NCBI GenBank assembly: GCA_030560485.1
Contig: JAKTTS010000020.1
Span: 1 to 64,000, forward strand
DNA: 64,000 nucleotides
DNA from: Ascoidea tarda (nom. inval.)
Lineage: Eukaryota; Ascomycota; Saccharomycetes; Ascoideales; Ascoideaceae
Direction of reading: 5' to 3'
Shown: positions 31,492 through 42,547 of the stretch, one piece after another
Layout of the letters: the number at the start of each line of letters is the position of its first letter
How positions within the stretch are numbered: the stretch's first letter is position 1
Made by a program: the position numbers and the translations under genes
The notes under the pieces: model-generated
What the model was told of the DNA's origin: nothing
Database searches by the model: none
The model's input: the letters and a program-made list of their open reading frames with translations, nothing else

Positions 31492-34239
31492 TGTAAGAAG
31501 AAAATAAGAGGTATTATAGATATAAACAGAGGGAAATATAGATACAAATGAAAGATAAAGAGAGAGGTTGGATATTGGAGGGAGAAACAAGATAACCTGA
31601 ATTAATGTAATTAAATAGAATCAAAGAAACAGAAAACAAACAGAAAACAAAAGTAAAGAAAATAGAAGTTATTTATACAAGGCCAAATAAGTTCAAAGAT
31701 TACAACTGCCCTTTTGAATTTTAATTGCAAAGGAAATTGAATTTGCAAGTTTAATTAGAAGCCGGATTAGAGTTTTATAGCAATTTTTCTAAACTCTAAC
31801 TAGAACCTTAGCAGCGCTGTACGCGAACCTTGCAGCAAACTGTATCGTGTTTAAGGTTTTGAGTAGAGTTAGTGTTTAAACCGGCAGATACAGAAGATTT
31901 GGAATTCCGTTGTGCGTCGACATGAATTGCGTGTTCCGGGTTAAGGAGGGCTGTGTTGTTAACATTCTTGGGCTGCGTGGCAAAAGTAGTTCGGTAGTTA
32001 TTGCAGGGAATATGCTTGTGGGAGATGAAGGCAACATGCTGATTGGCTGGGCAGGGAAAAGCTTAATGATATTAAATAATAAATAAAAATAAATGATAAA
32101 CAATTTTAAATAATATAAAATAATAAAAATGATAATAAATAATAATAATAAATTATAATAATAAATAATATTATTTAATATAGAATAGTATTCAGTGCAG
32201 CAGATTATCGGAGTAAACAATAGTGAGTACTGGTAATCGATTACTGAATTAATAGAATAGTAATAAATAATATTAAGTGATAGTGAGTAGGAATAATAAT
32301 AATTAATAGGCAGTTAGGAGAGACAAGGCTGCACAAACTGGATAGTTAGTGAGTTGTTTTATCAGGAGCGTGCTGATTATGTAACCAGGCGCGGTGAAGC
32401 ATTCGGACGCATGCTGAAGTGAATATTAGAGCTATTAAGATGGACAATATTGATCAAAATAATCAAAATATAATCAGAATATAATCAATATTGATTAAAA
32501 GAGTTACGATTGCAATCAGGCTAAGTATTTAATGGGCAATATCTAAATGAAATTTAGATGAAACTAAATATAATCTAAATGCTAAGCAAACGCTAAACGA
32601 TTGTATTTCTAATCAAGCTTAGGCACGTAAATTTTAAAGAGAAATATTCTAGTAAGATTTGTGAAAAAGATTCCATTAAAACAGCCAATTTTAACCAAGG
32701 GGCCGATAAGGTTGTAAATGAATAGGTGCTGTTATTCTTTTTATTTCTTATTTCTTATTTCTTTATTTTTTTATTTTGTTTTGTTGTTTTGTTGTTTATT
32801 CGTTATGGAAATCATTGGGCAATCTTTGACTGGACATAGTTTAAAGATAGTCTAAAGATAAATTGAGATAATACAATCATGAATTTTACTGATTATTCAT
32901 TTGAGATTATGAAGATGAAACTCTGAATAACGTGGAGCTGACTTGACAAGTAATCTTGAGTTTAAAAAAAAGTGAAGAAAAGTGAAACACAGTGAAAAAA
33001 AGTGAGAAAAAGAAAAAGAAAGAGAGATAGAAAGCAAGAAGAAAAAAGTGAAAAAAAAGTAAAATGAAATTACTGAAAAATGAGTAAAATTAGAAAAATG
33101 AGATAAAACAAGATTAAATATGTAAAATATTCAGAATATTGTAAACATAAAAAATAGTTAACCTATTTCTCAATATAAGATTTTCAGGACTTTTAAGATT
33201 TTTGAGATTTTTAAGATTTTTGAGATTTTTAAGATTTTTAAGGTTTATAAAAATGCAAATCATAATGAAATCATAGAAAAAGTATGATAGAAAAATGATA
33301 AAAAAATATGAAAACTATGAAAAATTGGTAGAAATTAACAAAAATTGTACAAAAAAATATAATAAAATACCTAAATTACAAAACAACAGAATAAAATACA
33401 ACAAAACACAGCAAAATATAACTAAATGTAATGAAATTATAGTGTTGGAATTACAAGTTAAAATTTAAATTAGTGATAACAATAATAATATTATTATTAC
33501 TGCTATTATTGTTTTATAATTAGTGCATTTTTGTTTTTTCCTTCTTTTCATTTCATTTCCTTTTTTCAATCATGTTACGTTTTGTGTTTCTGATGAATGA
33601 ATTAAATTCCAACAGAGTCACAGACCAGTTCTTGAAATGAGCTTGAAGAATCAAATTGTTTACTCCTGAATATCCATTACGCTCATTCAAATAGCAGATA
33701 TATTCAGCTCATATTTTAACAACCACAGCAGTTCATGGCAATTCAGAAGACAGTTTTATCGCCACTGGTCGTATTTTGCTTGTTACAAAATCCTAAATTT
33801 GTGCTTTTTTGTTATAAATTTAATCTTCTCAACTGCAACGCCCTACCGCCTGTTCCTTCGTTTTATCAACAGCCATTGAGCAACGAGAAATTATAATTAG
33901 CTGGTTGGAAACAGCAAGTTGAAAGCATATTAAATTTTAGATTTTTTGGAGAATAGTGACTCTCATTTTCTTATTTGTTCAGTTTTTCAGTTTTCAGTTT
34001 CCAATTTCTGGCTTTTGGAGTTTCCAAACCAACTGTTTATCTTCTCTCTCCAATACTTATCACACACCCTTTAACAAACCAAGCATATCTTCACCTTATA
34101 CTCAGTTATTATTTAGCGGTTTGCACTTATCGCTCTATTCTGTAGCAATATATTAACTGGTACAGACAGAGCTACAAATACCAATAATATTCGTTTACAC
34201 AAAACGCTCCATCAAGTTACTTCTTCTCTCTTATTCCTC
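31492..34239. other. Intergenic region with promoter-like patch and 9-bp repeat
   Basis: No gene found. A GC-richer patch at about 31790-32060 (with GATTGGCTGG near 32040) may be the promoter of the Asn/Gln-rich gene. From 32060 to 34240 the DNA is strongly AT-rich and contains a 9-bp periodic repeat at 33191-33244. The frames here translate to low-complexity Ile/Tyr/Phe strings. Confidence 0.45.
33191..33244. repeat. 9/18-bp tandem repeat, six half-units
   Basis: Units TTTTAAGAT and TTTTGAGAT alternate, so the higher-order period is 18 bp with three copies. The last unit is TTTTAAGGT. Confidence 0.8.
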
Positions 34240-34640
34240 TATCCGTCTCTGGCAGGAAACCCGCAGTACTGGGATAAAGCATGCTTACCCGCCTGGAAGC
34301 AAATTGATCGACGCAGCATCCCGCGTGGTCGTGCATGCGATACAGACTTGGCTTTCAGTGACGAGGTCCCAACCGGTTTTGAGGCCGGGCTGCTGCTCTG
34401 CTGGCTTAATCTGAGACGGTTCTTGGTCCGGTCACATGTTGGCTGCCAGTTTGAACATCCGTTCGAACATCCGTTCGAACGTCAGCTCCCATTGGCCAGT
34501 TTTCTCAGCGTAGTCTGGCAACGGATACAAAGTGCAGAGTGCTGTGTTCAACTGCAGTTGCCGGTGTCCAGAAGCAGGTATGTGATACATGACTCTTTGT
34601 TTTCATTGGCTCGATTTGCATTTTTTTGCTCGATTTGTTA
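34240..34640. promoter_or_regulatory. GC-rich island with Reb1-like site and GTTCGAAC repeats
   Basis: GC-richer than its flanks. It holds TTACCCG at 34285-34291 (the Reb1 core), an ATTGGCC box near 34490 and a 12-bp tandem (GAACATCCGTTC, 34453-34476) that makes two GTTCGAAC palindromes. FUM1 ends 0.8 kb to the right and the nearest start on the left is 2.7 kb away, so no recognised gene clearly uses it. Confidence 0.4.
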
Positions 34641-35481
34641 GTTTTTGTTTCGAGATGCGATTTTTGCAAATTTTGCATATTTCACAAAATTAAGCTATTT
34701 CCATTGGGAAATTATCAGGTTATAAATGATTCTTTCTTGAAGGAGTTAAAATTCAGTTCCAATTCAACTCAAAGTTAGTTCAAATTCAATTCAACTCCAT
34801 TTCTCATTCAATTGCAACTGCAATTGCAATTCAATTAAAATTATGATATTCAGCCGATTAATGATGAACCTCATGAAATTTAATGTACTATTATTATGAT
34901 TCTATATTCGGCTCTTCGTACATATTCACTGCTTTTTTCTTTGTTTGCTTTTTTTTTCCTTTTCCTTTACTAGATTTCTCGTATTTTCTGTATTTTTTTT
35001 GCTACTTTGATTGCATTTCTTCATAACTTTCTATTTCGTTACTTTACTAATTTAGTTACTTGTTGATTTGCTGCTTTTTTTATAAACTTTTATAATATTT
35101 CATTAAAATGATCTGCTTTCGAGTTGTTTTTGAAACACTAAAAGCCTATATTTCCAGACGAATGGTTCGAAAAGGGTAATAATAAACAGATTTACAATAT
35201 TCGAAATCTTTTAGAGATTTGGAATTACTACAACTATTTCAAGTTATTCATCTATTATTTTAATATTGCTACTCATGTTGTTATTTTAACATTATTATTC
35301 TAATATTATTATTCTAATATTATTATTCTATTTGATTGGAAATTTTTGTAATGAAACAACAAAAAAATAAATTATAAACTCGTAATTCTATTCCATCTCA
35401 TTTTTCACTTCTTTTCATGTTAGCTTACTTTATTCTATTTTATTCCCTTTCATCTCATCTGTTGTTTTTTTTATTATATCT
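34641..35481. other. AT-rich stretch downstream of FUM1
   Basis: No gene seen. T-rich runs and TATTATTCTAATATT repeats (about 35290-35330) lie where FUM1 transcription should end. Confidence 0.45.
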
Positions 35482-36967
35482 TCATAACTTTGGCCCAATC
35501 ATCTTCTCTGGCCAAACCCATTCATCAAATTCTTCTTCACTTAACGCTTTCAACTCTAATGCGCTTTCCTTCAACGTTATTCCCTTCTTGTGAGCATTCT
35601 TTGCTACTTTTGATGCCATGTCATATCCAATCTTGGGATTCAATGCTGTAACCAACATTAACGACTCATGTAGCAACTTGCTAATCTTTTTCTCGTTCGC
35701 TTTGATGCCATCAACACAATGCACTCTGAATGAATTGCAACAATCGCTAATCAAGCGGATCGATTTCAACAAGTTCTTTGCCATCACAGGCTTGAACACA
35801 TTCAACTCAAACTGCCCTGAAGCACCACAAAACGTTATTGTATTGTGATTGCCAAACACTTGTGCACAAACCATGGTCATTGCTTCGCACTGTGTTGGAT
35901 TCACCTTTCCTGGCATTATTGAAGACCCTGGCTCATTCTCTGGTAATATCAACTCTCCATATCCACATCTAGGCCCCGACCCCAAATATCTAATATCCTG
36001 GGCTATCTTAAACAATGAACATGCCAACGTATTTAACGCTCCCGATGCTTCAACCAATGCATCATGAGCAGCTAGTGCTTCAAACTTATTTGGTGCTGTT
36101 TTGAAGCAAAGTCCAGTTATCTTCGATACTTGTTCAGCAATCGCGACATCAAATCCTTTTCTCGTATTCAATCCTGTTCCAACTGCAGTTCCTCCCTGTG
36201 CTAAATTACTTAGCCTTGGTAACGTCTCTTTAACTCTTTCTATTCCAAAGTTTAGTTGTTGAACATAGCCAGAAAATTCTTGTCCTAACGTCAATGGTGT
36301 AGCGTCTTGTAAATGTGTTCTGCCAATTTTGATGATTTTACTAAACTCTTCACTTTTACTCTTTAACGAGTCTCTTAATTTGGTTAGTGATGGTAGTAAT
36401 TTATTACTAATCTCTAAAACAGCTGCAATATGCATAACTGTTGGGAATGTATCATTCGACGATTGCGACATATTGACATGATCATTAGGATGAACTGGAG
36501 TCTTTGATCCTCTTTGGCCTCCCAAGATCTCAATTGCTCTATTACTAATAACTTCGTTACAGTTCATATTTGATTGAGTTCCGGACCCGGTTTGAAATAC
36601 AACTAATGGAAATTGATCATTCAATTTTTCATTAATGATTTCATCTGCAGCTTGAATTATTGCGTTTCCAATTTTAGGATCTAGCCCATATCTCATATTA
36701 ATTATAGCTGCTGCTTTTTTAAGAATACCAAATGATATAATCAATGGCTCTGGCAATATTTCAGTGGCTCCTCCAATTGCAAAATTTTGCAACGATCTTT
36801 GGGTTTGAGCTCCCCAATATTTCGAGGCATCGACTTTCTAAAATAAAATAAAATAAAAAATTATCACGTTAATAAACAATCCAATTTTCTTTCTAAATTT
36901 CTTAATACAATAAATTAAAACTTACAATTTCGCCAAAGGCATCTGTTTCAATTCTTGTTTGAACCAT
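35482..36967 (-). CDS. FUM1: Fumarate hydratase, class II, with one intron
   Basis: It interconverts fumarate and malate in the TCA cycle and cytosol. The coding sequence is exon 1 at 36926-36967 (42 bases, [14 protein letters not shown]) joined to exon 2 at 35482-36837, giving 465 residues. Splicing restores [23 protein letters not shown], which matches the yeast and animal family start. Without it the conserved block is cut off by an in-frame TAG. The substrate loop [10 protein letters not shown] and the signature [11 protein letters not shown] (about 318-328) are intact. The N-terminus begins almost exactly at the mature start of the mitochondrial enzyme: no presequence is coded, and an in-frame stop lies about 50 bases upstream. 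As written it is a cytosolic form. I found no CTG codon. Confidence 0.95.
36838..36925 (-). other. FUM1 intron (88 bases)
   Basis: On the minus strand the donor is GTAAGT (starting at 36925), a TATTAAC branch-like motif lies at 36868-36874, and the acceptor is TTTTAG ending at 36838. The intron is phase 0 and rejoins a conserved fumarase block, so it is well supported without transcript data. Confidence 0.9.
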
Positions 36968-37010
36968 TATCAATAACTTTGGAACGATTTGAAAGTTTAT
37001 AAAAGTTTAA

Positions 37011-37080
37011 AATTGTTTAAAATTGTTTAAAATTGTTTAAAATTGTTTAAAATTGTTTGAAATTGTTTGAAATTGTTCAA
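37011..37080. repeat. 10-bp tandem repeat just upstream of FUM1
   Basis: Seven head-to-tail 10-bp units on the plus strand: four exact AATTGTTTAA, two AATTGTTTGA and one AATTGTTCAA. They start about 44 bases upstream of the FUM1 ATG, so they lie in the core promoter or leader. The spacing of one helical turn suggests curved DNA. Confidence 0.85.
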
Positions 37081-37816
37081 TTTATAGAAAAAGAAAAGAA
37101 AAATGAAGTAAATTAATAAAAAAGATGAGATACAATTGACATTTTATAATCAAACCTGCAATAAAACAAATTCATAACCCATAGTTGAAACTAAACTAGT
37201 TCTCAATCACCAGTTGATCCAATTCATTGATTTTCTCTTACAAAGCTTTAAACATGGAGTAAAAGAATCTTACAAGAATATCTCACTTTAAACAGCCCTA
37301 AAAGCCCTAAAAGCACAAAAGGTCCATCTACACTATAGTGTTGCAGTCCAGTTTCGTCACTTAAGATAAGTAAACTCAGCCGTTTTTACCGGAGCTTCTT
37401 CCCAGTAAAACACAGAGGTTTTTAAGAAAACCATTCACACACAACTTTTGGCTTTCTTCTTGAAACTGTTAAAGAACCAAATACCTCTCTTTCCCACACT
37501 AAACACTCGTCTCCCATTGGCCAGACATGTCACGCATGTCAATGCACAAATCAGGCACAACGCAAAACGCACGTTGAAAGATGTAACCACCTTTATGGAT
37601 TTATCGCCCGTTTAGGAATGCGGTTGAAAACTCGTAGAAAAAAGCAAAAAAAGCAAAAAAGCAAGAAAAGCAAAAACCTCGCAGGAATTTGAAAGAATTT
37701 GACAAGAATTTAAAACACTGCGAAAATTTTGTAAAACAGGTTGAGCGAAACTGGCAATGAACTGGAAATGAGATGGTTGAACAAATGGTTCTTCTAGCCA
37801 GTCAGAGGCCTGCTCC

Positions 37817-37840
37817 ACAAAAGCTGGGAGCAGCTTTTGT
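37817..37840. repeat. Perfect 10-bp inverted repeat with 4-base loop
   Basis: ACAAAAGCTG, then GGAG, then CAGCTTTTGT. It could form a cruciform or RNA hairpin. It lies about 980 bases upstream of the NUM1 start. Confidence 0.8.
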
Positions 37841-38818
37841 TCCGGAAGAGTCGAGCAATTAGGTTCCAGCACTCCTTTATTCCCATATTATCGCAAAATA
37901 ATAAACTAAACCAGATAGTAAAACAAAGTGGTATCATTTTATCGTTCTCCCATTGCAGACCACTAAACAATCAGCACCCACTCTGGAACCCACTCTGGGG
38001 TGATTTGCTTGCGTTTTCATTTGCTATGATGAAATTATAACGGGTCGTGATAAGTTAATCATATTTCCAATCACACTTCCAACCATAGTTTTAATATCCA
38101 TCATAAATATTCCATTTGGGGTCATTTTGTTTGTAACGGTATTCGTGCATTTCTCTTGATCATCTCCAAATGTCCAGCGAATGTTCAGCAAATGTCCAAT
38201 GGATTTCCTTTAAATCACAGACTGTAGCAGCTTTAAGGAGCTTCTGATTGCAAATGTGCGTTGGTTATGGGCAACTTTCTCTCACTGACTTGAGCACTCA
38301 TTTGCCAGTTTTATCAGGTTTCTCATGAAATGGGCATTAAACTCACAGTGCTAGTGTTGTTGGACTAATTTTTGCATGAATGTTTTTGAAATTCTGTCTA
38401 GATTTTGCTGTTTAAAACAGTTTACAAAATTTCTAAAGCTATTTTATGTTTGATTCGTTTCTCAAACTTCAAAAGCTTCTTCGTTTTCTTCATTTTCTTC
38501 AGGTTGTTTTTCCAGGTTAAAATACAGCAAAAGAGCTCTATATTTAATCTATCCAGAACTTTACAGCCAACAAGAATGTAAATCTTATGTTTATTCCTTT
38601 TATATATAGCATATAGCATATACCATTATACCATATCTTCTGTTCATTAAGCTACTGTTGTTCACTGCCCAACTGCCCAACTGCCTGTTTGTTTCTGTTT
38701 TAAAATTATTCTGATAATCACATCGATAGTATCTACTACATTTACCACATCATAGATATCTATAAATAATTTTTTCTTTAATCATTTCAACTTACTGAAT
38801 TCTATTTTCTTGAATAAG

Positions 38819-41800
38819 ATGCCTGTTATTGAAGCACTAAATATCAATCCTCATAACACTATTAATACCACAGCTAGTAATATCTCCCTCAACTCCAATA
38901 AAGCTGATATAACCAATATAACAGATATTCCCTATAATAATAACAATACCCACTACTTGCCTCTCATCAAATACGAAGAAAACCAACAAAACTTCTTTCC
39001 TTTAGTCTCTAATCAAGAATTGGGCTTCTCTCTTGGACTCTCAAACAATCTCACAAAAGAAACAAGAAAACTCCAGTTTGAAAACTTTCAAAAGAAATCA
39101 ACCATAAAGGAACTTCAAAACCAGAACAAAATACTAAATGAATCAGTATCAAAATTGGTCCAGGAACTATCAAACCATAAATATCAATTATCTAATTTAA
39201 GATTTAAATTCAATACCAAAACTGAAAAATACAACAACTACATTATCCAACTAAAGTCTCAATTACTAAAATCAAAATTCGACGCAGCTAATAGTAATTC
39301 AAGATTCTCTCTCTTACTAAATAGCTCAGAATCTGAACTCAATAGCCTATTGTTAGAAAATGATTTAATCGACTCAAATTTAAAACCAAACATATCCTCC
39401 GATTCTGACAAGACTGAAACCGAAACTGAAATAGAATCTGATTCTGAATCTGCTTCCCAGTCTCAATCTGCTTCCCAGTCTCAATCTGATTCTGAAATCG
39501 ATACTCCAATACTACCAACTCCCTCACATAAACATTCCGAGAATCCCTTGACCTTTTCTTCTGCAAGATTAGTTAAAATTGGTCTATACAATAGATCAAA
39601 AGACTTGAAAAAGATATCGATTAGAAAGGTTAATGAAACCGATAATAAATTAGTTAAATCTGATAACAATACTCCAAAAAACGATAAACCAATCATAAAT
39701 ACCGGGTTTCCTCAAAATAATACTATTATTACTGACAGTACCAATACTAGTACCAATACAAATGCCAATAATAATACCCATAAAAACACAATTTATAACT
39801 ACAGTAATAACAAAACCACTCATAATGACCATAATAATACTATAACAATTGAGGAAGCAACTAGAGATTTATTAAAAGAGTTAAAACTAGAAAGAGAATC
39901 TGGCATAAACCCCAGTGATATAGAACCAGACGATGATGATGATGATGATGATGATAATGATGATGATCAATTCTCCAATAATGAAACTTACAATAAAACT
40001 TTTACTGAAACCCTAGGCAATGGCCAAAATCTTATTAAAAAATCTCATAAAGATATCATTGACAATTATGTCTCTCAAAATAATTTAATTTTATTGAATA
40101 TTGAAGAGTATAATAAAATAAAATCAATATGTGAATCAAAAAGCTTAAATCCAATAAATAATGAAAACACTCTAAATAAAAACAACTTCAATAATAACGA
40201 CGATTTTAATACAATATTCGGTAAATATTCTGAGCTAGAAAATAAACACAAGGATTTACAAGAGCTAAACAAAGAATTAAACCATATCTTATCCAAATCT
40301 TCACTAAAATCTGAAAAGTATTCCGAATTAACAAAAATTTTAAATAAAATCCTAATCAAATTAAGTGATAGGCTAAAAAAACAAAACGAAAGATTGAATT
40401 ATATCGATGATAGAATAATTGAACACTCGATTAAAGTTAAAATTGAAATTGAAAAGTTACTTGGTAAATTTCGCTATACGGAATTAAGATGCTCAGTTTT
40501 AGAAGAAGAAAACAAATTACTAAGACAACATAATAAACTAAAATTATTCGATGATAATGATATTAACCAAGAAAAAGAAAAATTAAAGATTAATTCAATT
40601 AGCGATCAAATTGATTTTTTCGAAGCAGCTAAAAGATTTGGATATACATTGATTAAACAAAGATCAAATGATATCAACGAAATCGGAGATAAATTAAGCA
40701 TTAAAAGTATCAATAAAAGTATCAATAAAAGCATAAAAAGTGGCGAACAAAGTATTAATAGAGACACTATTAAGGAGATTGAGAATGACAATGATGATAA
40801 TATAAGCAGTAAATCGAATAGTAACAGAAGTAACAATATCCAACATAATACTAATGATAATGCTAATAAAGTGAATAATGAGTTAAAAGTCGAAAAGAGA
40901 GAAATATTTTCAATGAAAAATCCAAATAAATCAACAAGTTCCATAAGCTCAAGACTTAAATTTTTTGTCAAAAAGGTTGACAATGATAGAATTAAAGATA
41001 ATAAAGATTTTAATGAAAATGAAGATATTTATAGTAATCTGTACAATAACAATGATTATAGTAGCAATAATAGTAACAATGAAAATGAAATATCTACACC
41101 ATCAGATATCTATCATGAATCTCATGTTGGACCAGAAGAAGGAAAATTATTATTATATAAGATGGATAATAATAGTACATCATTCAAAGACAGTTTAAAT
41201 AAGTTTGGCTCAAATATGACTGATGATAATGATTTCAAAAAAATGAAAAGAAGCAGTGTATACAGTAAAGATGATACTATCAACAAGAGATCATCAAGGT
41301 TCATTGATGTTACAATGAACGATAAGATAAATTTTAAATCAGTCTTGAAGGAAAATATAATTGAAATAATTAATCATATAGTGATTGGAGAATTTTTAAT
41401 TAAATCATTTAACAGTTTGTTAACATCTGGTAAAAAAGAAGGATACCACAAGAGATATTTTTGGGTTGTTCCAAATACATTATCGTTGTATTGGACAGAT
41501 GAAAATCCAAGTTTTATGAGCAATGAATATGATAATTGGAATGATAACGAAGAAAATGAAAATATAAAGGCAAGAAGTTTAAAAATAAGCAGAATAGAGA
41601 GCGTTGATGACAATATCAATAAGAATAGCATAGATGGAAAATTTCACAAGAAAAGTTTAATAATATATTCAAATAATAAGAACATTAAATTGATCTGCCC
41701 AAATAAAATCAGCCACAACAGCTGGTATAATTCAATCAGGTATTTGCTCGCCAATAAGGATAAAATAGGCGAGCTTAAAAGCAAACCATTCGTGGGGCTT

Positions 41801-42016
41801 CAAAGCAACAATAATCGTCACCATAATGAACCAACTACAAAGGAAAGCAAACCCAAGAAAAAAACGTTTATTAGCCGACGAACTTCAATGCTAATTCCTC
41901 TCAAGAGATCAACTTCACAGCTTGGTAATGTGTTGATGAACAAGTCTTCTTCACCATTGATGGGTGAGGGAAGAAGAGCTGTGTCTACAGGATCTACTAT
42001 TCAACATAGAGCATAA
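38819..42016 (+). CDS. NUM1: Num1/Mcp5-like cortical anchor with PH domain
   Basis: Num1-type proteins tether dynein and mitochondria to the plasma membrane. I use the ATG at 38819 (MPVIEALNIN), giving 1,065 residues; three further upstream codons are only open from a TTG. Residues about 68-165 (LGLSNNLTKETRKLQ and onward) form a coiled coil like the membrane-binding N-terminal domain of Num1/ApsA. The middle is Asn/Asp/Ser-rich with poly-Asp near residue 380 and more coiled coil at about 480-585. The C-terminal PH domain (about 850-985, KKEGYHKRYFWVVPNTLSLYW) matches the Mcp5/Num1 PH type, which binds PIP2. S. cerevisiae Num1 is far longer because of central repeats that are absent here; the size is closer to S. 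pombe Mcp5. One CTG codon lies in an Asn-rich stretch. Confidence 0.85.
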   Translation: MPVIEALNINPHNTINTTASNISLNSNKADITNITDIPYNNNNTHYLPLIKYEENQQNFFPLVSNQELGFSLGLSNNLTKETRKLQFENFQKKSTIKELQNQNKILNESVSKLVQELSNHKYQLSNLRFKFNTKTEKYNNYIIQLKSQLLKSKFDAANSNSRFSLLLNSSESELNSLLLENDLIDSNLKPNISSDSDKTETETEIESDSESASQSQSASQSQSDSEIDTPILPTPSHKHSENPLTFSSARLVKIGLYNRSKDLKKISIRKVNETDNKLVKSDNNTPKNDKPIINTGFPQNNTIITDSTNTSTNTNANNNTHKNTIYNYSNNKTTHNDHNNTITIEEATRDLLKELKLERESGINPSDIEPDDDDDDDDDNDDDQFSNNETYNKTFTETLGNGQNLIKKSHKDIIDNYVSQNNLILLNIEEYNKIKSICESKSLNPINNENTLNKNNFNNNDDFNTIFGKYSELENKHKDLQELNKELNHILSKSSLKSEKYSELTKILNKILIKLSDRLKKQNERLNYIDDRIIEHSIKVKIEIEKLLGKFRYTELRCSVLEEENKLLRQHNKLKLFDDNDINQEKEKLKINSISDQIDFFEAAKRFGYTLIKQRSNDINEIGDKLSIKSINKSINKSIKSGEQSINRDTIKEIENDNDDNISSKSNSNRSNNIQHNTNDNANKVNNELKVEKREIFSMKNPNKSTSSISSRLKFFVKKVDNDRIKDNKDFNENEDIYSNLYNNNDYSSNNSNNENEISTPSDIYHESHVGPEEGKLLLYKMDNNSTSFKDSLNKFGSNMTDDNDFKKMKRSSVYSKDDTINKRSSRFIDVTMNDKINFKSVLKENIIEIINHIVIGEFLIKSFNSLLTSGKKEGYHKRYFWVVPNTLSLYWTDENPSFMSNEYDNWNDNEENENIKARSLKISRIESVDDNINKNSIDGKFHKKSLIIYSNNKNIKLICPNKISHNSWYNSIRYLLANKDKIGELKSKPFVGLQSNNNRHHNEPTTKESKPKKKTFISRRTSMLIPLKRSTSQLGNVLMNKSSSPLMGEGRRAVSTGSTIQHRA

Positions 42017-42547
42017 TAGCAGTGACAATGAATATATAAATAATAATATTAATGACATTAACGATAAGAAAAACTCATTGTAGAAATACAATAAGCACAA
42101 ATAAGATTTCGAATGACAGTTAAAATTCTTCTCAGCTCTACCCAAGCAAATAATTAGAAATCAAAAGAATTAACCAGTTGTAAACACATACCAGTTCATC
42201 TGCTCTATCTATTTTATAAATTTCTTTTTCTTCAATATCTCCAAAAGGACAAAAACAAATTGAAAAATCGGATACCGAAATCCGCAAGCATCATGTGACC
42301 ATATCTTTTCCGAGAAACACCCTCGGAAGAATTGTGTCGATAATCAATTTGTTCTAAAATAGTCTCGAATTAACTAAACCTATGGTTAATGTAATTAATT
42401 GATAGGATAAAATTAAGCAGTCAAGCTCTTTGTTGGAAATGGTAGCATATTAAAAAACAGTGTCAGGGCTATCAGAATCAGGGGAGAACATATACTGCAA
42501 TGGTATGAATCAATTAGCAACTATTTGAATTAAAAAATTTTATAATG
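42017..42547. other. Short convergent intergenic region NUM1/DEP1
   Basis: No gene seen. It is AT-rich with a small GC-richer patch at about 42270-42330. Confidence 0.5.

Larger units (their letters stand above)
36968..38818. promoter_or_regulatory. Divergent promoter region FUM1/NUM1
   Basis: Next to FUM1 lies the 10-bp repeat. From about 37340 to 37620 and 37780 to 38010 the DNA is GC-richer, with an ATTGGCC (reverse CCAAT) box near 37517 and a perfect hairpin at 37817-37840. A TATAAATA lies at 38761-38768, about 50 bases before the NUM1 ATG. No gene is seen between the two starts. Confidence 0.5.

Noticed and set aside
31492-31590. N-terminal hydrophobic extension of the Asn/Gln-rich protein
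   Set aside because: It opens only from TTG; the ATG at 31491 is the first proper start.
34578-34583. Canonical intron donor GTATGT at the right end of an island
   Set aside because: No coding exon with protein-like features precedes it and no branch-plus-acceptor leading to a coding exon follows.
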